From: JBDNFP01 sp041689775 | GTDB taxonomy: Bacteria > Bacteroidota > Bacteroidia > Cytophagales > Spirosomataceae | DNA: 6,390 nucleotides | Direction of reading: 5' to 3' | NCBI GenBank assembly: GCA_041689775.1 | Contig: JBDNFP010000010.1 | Location: 1-6,390, forward strand | In this document: positions 1 through 6,008 of the stretch, in pieces | Layout: every line of letters begins with the position of its first letter | How positions within the stretch are numbered: position 1 is the stretch's first letter | Made by a program: the position numbers and the translations under genes | Notes under the pieces: generated by a model | Told to the model about the DNA's origin: nothing | Database searches by the model: none | The model's input: the letters and a program-made list of their open reading frames with translations, nothing else

Positions 1-55
1 CGATTGGCACTCTTTTTAGAACTTTCGTAATTTCGTCGATGAGGCTCTGCTTCAT
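1..55 (-). CDS. Possible N-terminal start of a minus-strand gene leaving the window
   Basis: Reading leftward from an ATG at 55, eighteen codons are open to the window edge and give MKQSLIDEITKVLKRVPI. The composition looks like a soluble, charged helical N-terminus, but it is far too short to identify. It would be divergent from the methyltransferase fragment. If real, it would explain why the methyltransferase is cut off here: another gene or element occupies its place. It could equally be chance. Confidence 0.2.
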   Translation of the reverse strand, partial: MKQSLIDEITKVLKRVPI

Positions 56-70
56 GGGAAAAAAGGAGAT

Positions 71-655
71 TTGTTGTTGAGGAACTACAAAAATCCGATT
101 TTCCCATTTAATCCTTTCATTTTAGTAGGGTACAGTAGGAGAGATTATATCCCTATGGGCTTTCTTGATGGAGATACTATTATTTCTGATGCAGCAAGTG
201 CAGTTTTCAATGCTAAGTCATGGATATTTTCACTCTTGACTTCTAGAATACACATGACCTGGGTAAAAGCGGTAGCAGGACGATTAAAAACTGATTATCG
301 GTATTCATCACAACTCTGCTACAACACCTTCCCCTTCCCGACCATATCCGAAGCCCATAAACAGGAGCTGGAAGGCCACGTGTACACCATTCTGGGCGAG
401 CGGGAGGTACATTCCGAGAAAACCCTGGCGCAGCTCTACGATCCCGACAAAATGCCCGCTGGCCTGCGCGAAGCCCACCACCAAAACGACCTAGCCGTGG
501 AGCGCTGCTACCGCAGCCGCCCCTTCGAGAGCGACGAGGAGCGGTTGGAGTACCTCTTTAAGTTGTACGAGCAGATGGTAGCGCGGGAGCAGGAAAAGGG
601 GACGTTGTTTGAGGGGGGGGGAAGAAGAAAAAGAAGTGATTTTGATTTCAACTGA
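71..655 (+). pseudogene. C-terminal fragment of an MmeI/YeeA-like class I DNA methyltransferase
   Basis: Seen: a 194-codon open frame whose protein matches, from my knowledge of the family, the end of MmeI-like adenine DNA methyltransferases. There is the RRDYIPMGFLDGDTIISD stretch (residues 23-40), the WVKAVAGRLKTDYRYS box (64-79), YNTFPFP (84-90), then the helical tail with LYDPDKMP (122-129) and ERLEYLFKLYEQMV (157-170). Full-length members are several times longer and carry the SAM-binding motif and NPPY catalytic motif upstream; neither is here. An in-frame TAG at 17-19 closes the frame, and all three plus-strand frames are closed by position 80, so the visible piece is truncated or frameshifted. 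The nominal TTG start at 71 has AGGAG only a few bases upstream and is probably not a real initiation site. About the first 250 bases are AT-rich and the rest GC-rich, suggesting a mosaic. It would be the modification subunit of the downstream helicase/nuclease system. Family assignment is firm; pseudogene status depends on sequence left of the window. Confidence 0.75.
613..621 (+). repeat. G9 homopolymer tract near the methyltransferase stop
   Basis: Nine consecutive G residues lie about 12 codons before the annotated stop. With nine G the protein ends in GGGRRKRSDFDFN and stops at 653-655, inside the palindrome. With ten (or seven) G it would end in a run of five lysines and stop at the TGA at 638-640, just before the palindrome. 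The tract is therefore a slippage or sequencing-error point that sets the C-terminus. Confidence 0.8.
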
Positions 656-683
656 GGGACATCGATGTCCCTCAGTTGAAATC
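644..683. repeat. Perfect 40-bp palindrome, candidate terminator or cassette boundary
   Basis: The left half (GATTTCAACTGAGGGACATC, 644-663) is the exact reverse complement of 664-683, with no spacer. Transcribed, it would fold into a long hairpin with an AUCGAU-centred tip. It covers the nominal methyltransferase stop at 653-655. No T-run follows on the plus strand, so a classical intrinsic terminator is not fully met. It marks the change from GC-rich methyltransferase DNA to the AT-rich yhcG segment. Function as terminator, protein-binding site or insertion scar is inference. Confidence 0.85.
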
Positions 684-736
684 GGATGATGCAGATTATA
701 ACTGCTGACGCACTCCTTTTAGGCCTTGTCTTCCCC

Positions 737-763
737 TTGACATGCAATTGAGAATGATATAAA
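737..763 (+). promoter_or_regulatory. Possible promoter for yhcG
   Basis: TTGACA at 737-742 and TATAAA at 758-763 resemble -35 and -10 boxes, about 45 bases ahead of the yhcG start. The spacer is 15 nt, short for sigma-70, and there is no clear Bacteroidota TAnnTTTG box. It is a weak candidate, though a promoter here would suit a gene following the strong palindrome. Confidence 0.25.
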
Positions 764-807
764 CCAAACAAACCGGATGCCGTACGTTAAACGAAAAAAC
801 AAAAGGT

Positions 808-1842
808 ATGGACATAGTGCTTGATGATGAGTACAAAGAATGGATCGTCGGTCTGAAATCAACTATCCGATCCATTCAATTGAAAGCGGCCCTTGCGGTC
901 AACAGTGCGTTGATTGAGTTTTATTGGGAACTGGGCCGAATGATTGCCGAGAAGCAAACCGCCTGGGGGAGCCAATTTCTGAATACCTTATCCAAAGATC
1001 TAAAAAAAGAGTTTCCTGACATGCAGGGGCTCTCGGTAAGAAACCTGAAATATTCCCGGCAGTTTTATCAATTCTATACACCACCCAACGCTCCACAATC
1101 GGAGTCGAAATTTGGGCAACAGCTTGTTGCCCAAATTCCCTGGGGACATAATATATTGATTTTCAGCAAGTCAAGAAGTATAGATGAGGCAAGTTTCTAT
1201 CTTCAAAAAACTATTGAAAATGGTTGGAGTCGTGATGTACTTGGCTTACAGATCAAGAGTCTATTGTATGAGCGACAGGGTAAAGCCATTACTAACTTTA
1301 AAGATACCCTGCCTGACCCCATGTCTGACCTTGCTACTCAAATCCTGAAAGACCCCTACAATTTTGATTTTTTGTCAATGACCGAAAATTACAAAGAGCG
1401 GGAACTTGAAAACGCCCTTGTTGATAACGTAACTAAATTCCTGCTAGAATTAGGGACAGGATTTGCTTACGTGGGCAAGCAGGTACCTTTACAGGTAGGA
1501 GACCAGGAATATTTTATTGATTTACTTTTTTACCATTTAAAGTTACGGGCCTACGTACTTATCGAACTGAAAGTGACTGATTTTATCCCCGAGTATGCAG
1601 GAAAACTGAGTTTTTACCTGTCAGTGGCCAACGATGTATTGCGCCATCCTGCCGACAACCCAACGATCGGGCTATTAATTTGTAAAAACAAAAACAACAT
1701 AATTGCTGAATATTCTCTAAAAAATATAAACCAGCCGATCGGAGTCACTGAATACCAATTGACGCGGCTTTTTCCTGAGGAGTTCAAAAGCAGCCTGCCT
1801 ACTATCGAAGAAATTGAAACTGAACTTAAAAATATAGGATAA
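808..1842 (+). CDS. yhcG: YhcG family PD-(D/E)xK nuclease (DUF1016)
   Basis: A full-length 344-residue member of the YhcG/DUF1016 family. Residues about 10-150 form the helical N-terminal domain, including FYWELGRMI (38-46), the LSVRNLKYSRQFYQ block (75-88) and the signature IPWGHN (110-115). Residues about 175-335 form the PD-(D/E)xK nuclease. Candidate catalytic residues are E200, D238 in YFIDLLFYH, and E253 and K255 in VLIELK. The family tail follows: AGKLSFYLSVAND (264-276), NPTIGLLICK (284-293) and PIGVTEYQL (310-318). All key residues are present, so it should be active. The ATG at 808 agrees with the usual N-terminus; AAAAGG sits too close to serve as a normal ribosome site. Family knowledge: YhcG proteins recur near restriction-modification genes and are predicted DNA nucleases; the precise role is unsettled. 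The gene is much more AT-rich than both neighbours, suggesting separate acquisition into the operon. Confidence 0.93.
   Translation: MDIVLDDEYKEWIVGLKSTIRSIQLKAALAVNSALIEFYWELGRMIAEKQTAWGSQFLNTLSKDLKKEFPDMQGLSVRNLKYSRQFYQFYTPPNAPQSESKFGQQLVAQIPWGHNILIFSKSRSIDEASFYLQKTIENGWSRDVLGLQIKSLLYERQGKAITNFKDTLPDPMSDLATQILKDPYNFDFLSMTENYKERELENALVDNVTKFLLELGTGFAYVGKQVPLQVGDQEYFIDLLFYHLKLRAYVLIELKVTDFIPEYAGKLSFYLSVANDVLRHPADNPTIGLLICKNKNNIIAEYSLKNINQPIGVTEYQLTRLFPEEFKSSLPTIEEIETELKNIG
1109..1137. repeat. Perfect inverted repeat inside yhcG
   Basis: Arms AATTTGGGCAAC (1109-1120) and GTTGCCCAAATT (1126-1137) are exact reverse complements separated by AGCTT. The hairpin lies in the coding region at residues about 101-110, between the N-terminal helical part and IPWGHN. 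It may be only a by-product of the QQLVAQ coding, or a local mRNA structure. Confidence 0.6.
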
Positions 1843-1914
1843 CATGCAGATAAAACAATGGTTTATTTCTATGTCCAAAAAAAATAAAAAGTAGTAAAAA
1901 CAAAAAACAAACTC

Positions 1915-1943
1915 AATAATACATTGATATTCAATACATTATT
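1915..1943. repeat. Imperfect AT-rich inverted repeat downstream of yhcG
   Basis: AATAATACATTGA (1915-1927) pairs with TCAATACATTATT (1931-1943) at 11 of 13 positions around a TAT loop. A T-rich run follows (to 1951). It could end yhcG transcription or serve as a binding site; with so little GC the hairpin would be weak. Confidence 0.4.
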
Positions 1944-1951
1944 TATTTTTT
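1924..1951 (+). promoter_or_regulatory. Possible Bacteroidota-type promoter for helicase/GIY-YIG operon
   Basis: TTG at 1924-1926 and TATTTTTT at 1944-1951 fit the Bacteroidota pattern TTG-N17-TAnnTTTG with one mismatch at the last base. Transcription would begin about 50 bases before the helicase ATG. In such AT-rich DNA a chance match is likely, so this is only a candidate. Confidence 0.3.
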
Positions 1952-1974
1952 ATGGAAAGTAAATAAAAAATAAA
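1942..1974. repeat. AT-only 12-bp inverted repeat
   Basis: TTTATTTTTTAT (1942-1953) and ATAAAAAATAAA (1963-1974) are exact reverse complements around a 9-nt loop. It overlaps the candidate promoter box and lies just ahead of the helicase gene. Possible roles are a regulator-binding site or a bendable, easily melted DNA segment; chance in homopolymer-like DNA cannot be excluded. Confidence 0.45.
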
Positions 1975-2006
1975 CTCAGCCTTACCCACAAATCAACCTT
2001 ACCCCC

Positions 2007-4142
2007 ATGCCCGATATAGTCCACGTCACCTACGCCCAAACCGGCCAAAGTTCCAACACCGATCCGCTCGGGATGCGCGAAATGCAGCAAAAAGCTTATC
2101 AGGCCCGCGACGCGCAGTACCTGCTGCTGAAAGCTCCGCCCGCCTCGGGCAAATCGCGCGCACTGATGTTCATTGCCCTTGATAAGCTTATGAATCAGGG
2201 TATCCGCAAGGTCATTGTAGCCGTGCCGGAGCGCTCTATTGGTGGGTCGTTTACCGCCACCCCGCTCAAAAAAGACGGGTTCTACGCCGACTGGTCGCCT
2301 AACCCGATGTACAACCTTTGTACGCCCGGTATGGATGGGAGCAATAGCAAGGTGCAGGCGTTCAAAAACTTCATGGCCAACGGGGAGCCCATCCTGATCT
2401 GTACCCACGCTACCCTCCGCTTTGCCTTTGAGGAACTGGAAGAAACCGCCTTTGACCACGTACTGCTGGCCATTGACGAGTTTCACCACGTATCCGCCGA
2501 TGGCGACAGCCGCCTGGGAGAGCTGCTGCGGAGCATCATGGGCAAGTCCAGCGCGCATATCGTTGCCATGACCGGCTCGTACTTCCGGGGCGACAGCGTG
2601 CCGGTGCTACTGCCAGAGGATGAAGGCCTGTTTACTAAAGTCACGTACAACTACTACCAACAGCTCAATGGCTACCGCTACCTGAAATCGCTGGGCATCG
2701 GCTACCATTTTTACCAGGGCAGGTACACTTCGGCCATTCTGGAAGTGCTGGACACCAACAAAAAAACCATCCTGCACATCCCGAACGTCAACTCGGGGGA
2801 ATCTACCAAGCAAAAGCATGAGGAAGTGGATACCATTCTGGATGCCGTGGGTGAAGTGGTGTCGGTTGATCCCGATACGGGCATCATTCTGCTGAAACGT
2901 CATACCGACGGAAAGGTATTGAAAGTAGCCGATTTGGTGAACGACAACCCTCGCGACCGCGAAAAGGTAGTAGCGTACTTGCGCACCGTGAGTTCCGTGG
3001 ATGATCTGGACTTGATCATTGCCCTAGGCATGGCCAAGGAGGGCTTCGACTGGCCCTACTGCGAGCACGCTCTCACGGTGGGGTACCGGGGTTCGCTCAC
3101 GGAAATCATTCAGATCATCGGCCGGGCCACCCGCGACAGCGCCAACAAAACTCACGCGCAGTTTACCAACCTCATTGCCCAGCCCGATGCGGCGGACGAT
3201 CTGGTACGGCTGTCGGTCAATAACATGCTGAAAGCCATCACGGCCTCGCTGCTGATGGAACAGGTACTCGCACCCAACTTCAAGTTCAAAACCAAACTCT
3301 CCGACGACGACAAGGCCGAAGCCGGTGAAATAAAGGTACGTGGCTTGAAAGTACCCAGCTCGCAGCGCGTGAAAGATATTGTAGAGTCGGACCTGAACGA
3401 TTTGAAGGCGACGATCCTGCAAGATGATACGATGCTCAAAACCATCCCCGGTACGGTAGACCCGGAGGTGATCAACAAGGTACTGATTCCGAAAATCATT
3501 CAGGCCAAGTACCCCTTGCTGAGTGAGGAAGAAGTAGAAGAAGTACGGCAGTACGTGGTACTGGACTCCGTGGTAAAAAACAACCTGATGGTGGATGTAA
3601 AAGAACTGAAAGCGGCCATCGAAAAGGATGAAGGTATCCAGAAAGCCATACAGGGAGGGGTACCGGAAAGTCAGATCAACAAAGACTTGATCCCCAAGGT
3701 AGTGAAGGCCATGTACCCCGATCTGGATCAGGACGAAGTACGGAAGTTCAGTGAAATGGCCGCCGCCGAGGACGAACCGGCCTATTCGGGTGCAGAGAGC
3801 GGCGATAAGCGCTTTATCCGCATGGCCGGGCAGTTTGTCAACATCGACGACCTGCACATTGACCTCATTGATCGCATTAATCCGTTTCAGAAAGCCTACG
3901 AGATTCTTTCCAAGTCGGTTACGTCGAAGGTATTGAAAGTCATACAGGATACCATCGAGGCTACGCGCATTCAGATGACGATGGAAGAGGCTCTGCTACT
4001 TTGGCCCAAAATCAATGATTTCGTAAAAACCTTCCGACGCGAACCCGGCTTACAAGCCACCGACCCGCTGGAAGTGCGGATGGCACAGGCGATCATTTTT
4101 CTGAAAGAACAAAAACGTAAGGCACAGCATGGACAAGGATAA
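2007..4142 (+). CDS. SF2 DEAD/DEAH-type helicase of a restriction system
   Basis: A 711-residue SF2 helicase/translocase. Seen motifs: Walker A APPASGKS (43-50), motif Ia VIVAVPER (69-76), ICTHATLRFAF (131-141), motif II DEFH (157-160), motif III MTGSY (188-192), motif V AKEGFDWP (343-350) and motif VI QIIGRATRD (369-377) with its arginine fingers. The ATPase core therefore spans about residues 25-400 and appears intact. The C-terminal 300 residues match no domain I recognise but contain two copies of a module of about 55 residues (466-520 and 534-588). The ATG at 2007 has no Shine-Dalgarno; a CCTTACCC direct repeat (1980-1987, 1997-2004) precedes it. The gene is strongly GC-rich and overlaps the GIY-YIG gene by 14 nt, so the two products likely act together as the ATP-driven part of a multi-subunit nuclease. 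Helicases like this occur beside GIY-YIG genes in other bacteria, to my knowledge. Exact target and polarity are unknown. Confidence 0.9.
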   Translation: MPDIVHVTYAQTGQSSNTDPLGMREMQQKAYQARDAQYLLLKAPPASGKSRALMFIALDKLMNQGIRKVIVAVPERSIGGSFTATPLKKDGFYADWSPNPMYNLCTPGMDGSNSKVQAFKNFMANGEPILICTHATLRFAFEELEETAFDHVLLAIDEFHHVSADGDSRLGELLRSIMGKSSAHIVAMTGSYFRGDSVPVLLPEDEGLFTKVTYNYYQQLNGYRYLKSLGIGYHFYQGRYTSAILEVLDTNKKTILHIPNVNSGESTKQKHEEVDTILDAVGEVVSVDPDTGIILLKRHTDGKVLKVADLVNDNPRDREKVVAYLRTVSSVDDLDLIIALGMAKEGFDWPYCEHALTVGYRGSLTEIIQIIGRATRDSANKTHAQFTNLIAQPDAADDLVRLSVNNMLKAITASLLMEQVLAPNFKFKTKLSDDDKAEAGEIKVRGLKVPSSQRVKDIVESDLNDLKATILQDDTMLKTIPGTVDPEVINKVLIPKIIQAKYPLLSEEEVEEVRQYVVLDSVVKNNLMVDVKELKAAIEKDEGIQKAIQGGVPESQINKDLIPKVVKAMYPDLDQDEVRKFSEMAAAEDEPAYSGAESGDKRFIRMAGQFVNIDDLHIDLIDRINPFQKAYEILSKSVTSKVLKVIQDTIEATRIQMTMEEALLLWPKINDFVKTFRREPGLQATDPLEVRMAQAIIFLKEQKRKAQHGQG
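3402..3770 (+). repeat. Tandem duplicated module in helicase C-terminal region
   Basis: Helicase residues 466-520 and 534-588 align with about half the residues identical over the best 43 positions. Shared landmarks are LKA-I, the IN-(V/D)LIPK core, A-YP-L and EV. The units start 68 residues (204 nt) apart. Each reads as two or three amphipathic helices. This is a protein-level duplication; the DNA copies have diverged, so it is not recent. Confidence 0.75.
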
Positions 4143-5286
4143 GCTACTCCGCGAATTATTCGAAAATGATCCCCTGGGCTTGCTAAACATAAAGCCTGCT
4201 ACCAATCCGGCACGCAACGAAGACGAGCGGCTGGTAGCAAGTTTTCGGGAAATCGTGGATTTTTACGAGAAACACGACCGTCTGCCCGCGCAGGGCGGCG
4301 GCATTCAGGAGCATCAGCTCTACGCCCGGCTGGAATCCATGCGCAAGAACCCCGAAAAAGCAGAAATGCTTCAAAAGCACGATACCCATCATTTTCTGCA
4401 AACGGAGAAGAAAGAGCTGAATTCACTGGACGATGTCTTCGCGGATGATCTGCTGGGGCTGCTGGACGACGACGCGGAGGGGTTGTTTGAGTTGCGGCAC
4501 GTCCCCAAAGAAACCACCATGCCCGATTACATTGGAAAAAGGACGGTTTGTGCCGATTTTGATCAATTTGAGTCTTTATTTTTGGCCTGCCATAAGGACC
4601 TAAAAATTGGCAAGCGTAAACTACTTACCTTCCGGAACGAGCAACAGATTGAGAAAGGATACTTCTTTGTGCTGAAAGGCATACTTCTCTACGTAGCCGA
4701 AGTGGGTACCAAGGAAATAGAAAACGGAAAAGTGAACGCCCGTTTGCGGTGTATTTTCGAAAACGGCACTGAGTCGGACATGCTGCTGCGCTCCTTGGCG
4801 GCAGAACTCTACAAGGATGGCCGACGGGTAACGGAGCACGAAGACCACTACCTCGACGGGCTTCGGGGGATAACGCAGGACGACGAAAACACCGGATTTA
4901 TCTACATTCTGAAATCGAAAAGCGAAAACCCCGCCATTCAACCCCTCCAAAACCTGTATAAAATCGGGTTTTCAACCATTACCGTAGAAGACCGGATCAA
5001 AAATGCTCGTCAAGACCCTACCTTTCTGATGGCCGATGTGCGCATCGTGATGACGTACCAGTGCTACAATATGAATCCTCAGAAATTGGAACAACTGTTG
5101 CATACGTTTTTTGGTAGTTCCTGCCTGAACGTTGACGTATTCGATCAGGCTGGTCAGCGCCATACGCCCCGCGAATGGTTCTTGGCCCCGCTCAGCGTTA
5201 TTGAACAAGCGGTGCATTTGATAATTTCGGGGGAGATTGTGCAGTATCGGTACGATGCGGAAAAAGAGGGAATCGTGGGGAGATAG
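4129..5286 (+). CDS. GIY-YIG nuclease family protein (T5orf172/MUG113-like)
   Basis: A 385-residue protein with a C-terminal GIY-YIG nuclease. The domain begins GFIYIL (256-261) and continues with LYKIGFS (276-282), the arginine-bearing EDRIKNARQDP (287-297), and KLEQLLHTFF (319-328), whose E321 is the likely catalytic glutamate. The closing REWF (348-351) is typical of the T5orf172-like branch. The middle region (about 140-240) has the conserved YFFVLKGILLYVAEVG and RLRCIFENGTESDMLLRSL blocks found in relatives paired with helicases. The N-terminus has a helical EDERLVASFREIVDFYEKHDRLP segment flanked by two similar acidic motifs, NDPLGLLN (13-20) and ADDLLGLLDD (105-114). The start ATG lies inside the end of the helicase gene in another frame, with TAAGG (4118-4122) six bases upstream, so translation is coupled. 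Predicted role: the DNA-cutting subunit working with the helicase. The nuclease fold is firm; the substrate is inferred. Confidence 0.9.
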   Translation: MDKDKLLRELFENDPLGLLNIKPATNPARNEDERLVASFREIVDFYEKHDRLPAQGGGIQEHQLYARLESMRKNPEKAEMLQKHDTHHFLQTEKKELNSLDDVFADDLLGLLDDDAEGLFELRHVPKETTMPDYIGKRTVCADFDQFESLFLACHKDLKIGKRKLLTFRNEQQIEKGYFFVLKGILLYVAEVGTKEIENGKVNARLRCIFENGTESDMLLRSLAAELYKDGRRVTEHEDHYLDGLRGITQDDENTGFIYILKSKSENPAIQPLQNLYKIGFSTITVEDRIKNARQDPTFLMADVRIVMTYQCYNMNPQKLEQLLHTFFGSSCLNVDVFDQAGQRHTPREWFLAPLSVIEQAVHLIISGEIVQYRYDAEKEGIVGR

Positions 5287-5354
5287 TTGAAATACTTTCT
5301 TTGCCTGTAAACAAATCACAAATGGAGGGCAGGGAAGTTGGCTTAGCCTACCAT

Positions 5355-5756
5355 CTATACCCCCAACAACGACTCCGCTGACATTCCTAAACCCTGATAA
5401 AGGTTTCTTATCATAGTAAGCGTCAAGCGTCTCTTTCCATTGAGCACTTCTGATGCTCTATTTTCTCCACCAAAATAACGAGCTACCTGTTTTTGCGTAA
5501 GATTGAGCATTTCCATTCTTTGTTTGATCGCTTCAATGGGATCAAGTCTTTCAATGGGTTGATGTTTTTTCTCATACTCAATCGCTAATACACTAATAGC
5601 TTCCAAGAGGTTGAGCGCCTTGGTTCTTTGTTCCTGGTCTTCAATCAAGTCGGCATCCACCAACACATTGATTAATTGTGACGCGTGATCATAGTCATTC
5701 GCTGTTACAATGGGCGTGATGGTAATTTCATTAAGATTAATAACGAGTGGTTTCAT
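5355..5756 (-). CDS. higA: HigA-like XRE-family antitoxin
   Basis: A 133-residue protein with an N-terminal toxin-binding or dimerisation part (residues about 1-65, including the acidic VLVDADLIEDQEQRTKALNLLEAI) and a C-terminal XRE helix-turn-helix. In the DNA-binding part, DPIEAIKQRMEMLNLTQKQVA (72-92) supplies helices 1 and 2, and FGGENRASEVLNGKRRLTL (95-113) supplies the recognition helix and following turn. This is the usual layout of HigA/YgjM-type antitoxins, which neutralise a HigB RNase and repress their own promoter. The gene converges on the GIY-YIG gene with 68 nt between the two stop codons and no evident terminator. On its upstream side lies a HigB remnant, 24 nt away, in the normal toxin-first order. 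Since the toxin is broken, HigA is probably an orphan antitoxin or a stand-alone repressor. ATG at 5756 is the only sensible start. Confidence 0.85.
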   Translation of the reverse strand: MKPLVINLNEITITPIVTANDYDHASQLINVLVDADLIEDQEQRTKALNLLEAISVLAIEYEKKHQPIERLDPIEAIKQRMEMLNLTQKQVARYFGGENRASEVLNGKRRLTLTMIRNLYQGLGMSAESLLGV

Positions 5757-5780
5757 CGTGAATGAGGTAATTAGATAAAT

Positions 5781-5993
5781 TTAATAGTAGTATTTATTAC
5801 GACAGATATTGAATACAATACGACCATTTCCTACGGTGTCGGCTCCTTTGAACAAGGCAATGACTTCCTTGGGGTTATTAAATATCCGTTCTTCATTAAC
5901 CTCATACCACGTTTTCAGTGATGATTCGGCATCGGGGTACTTCGTCCAAAACTCTCTTAATGTGTACCCTTCATAAATATTCTCATAACGAAT
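5781..5993 (-). pseudogene. higB: Truncated HigB-family mRNA interferase toxin remnant
   Basis: The minus-strand frame from 5993 to the TAA at 5781-5783 encodes about 70 residues that match the HigB (RelE-fold) family as I know it: TLREFWTKYPDAESSLKTWY, then EVNEERIFNNPKEVIALFKGAD and TVGNGRIVFNICRNKYYY. Intact HigB proteins are near 95-110 residues and continue after the NKY segment with two more strands ending in an (F/I)GTHxEYDKI-like motif; that end is missing. At the front, an in-frame TAG (5994-5996) is followed by no ATG, GTG or TTG before the conserved LREFW block, only a rare ATT. Both ends are therefore damaged. HigB cleaves mRNA on the ribosome; here the catalytic C-terminal part is lost, so the toxin should be inactive. 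The gap to higA is 24 nt. Confidence 0.75.
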
Positions 5994-6008
5994 CTACAAC
6001 GGACTAAA

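Noticed and set aside
508..771. Minus-strand open frame across the methyltransferase end and palindrome
   Set aside because: It reads through the G9 tract and palindrome, is serine- and arginine-rich shadow sequence, and matches nothing recognisable.
1844..1894. Tiny plus-strand frame of 16 codons just after yhcG
   Set aside because: Lysine-rich product dictated by A-runs; no ribosome site and no sign of selection.
1950..2558. Minus-strand open frame of 202 codons opposite the helicase start
   Set aside because: Antisense shadow of the Walker A region; composition and lack of motifs argue against a gene.
3024..3857. Long minus-strand open frame (277 codons) opposite the helicase gene
   Set aside because: It lies wholly inside the helicase coding region, which has all SF2 motifs. 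The frame is the antisense shadow of GC-rich codons and shows no domain.
4621..5319. Minus-strand frames opposite the GIY-YIG gene
   Set aside because: They overlap conserved GIY-YIG motifs on the plus strand and look like shadows.
5287..5354. Convergent gap between the GIY-YIG and higA genes, checked for a terminator
   Set aside because: Only weak partial inverted repeats (for example GGCTTAGCC) were found; no convincing stem with a T-run.
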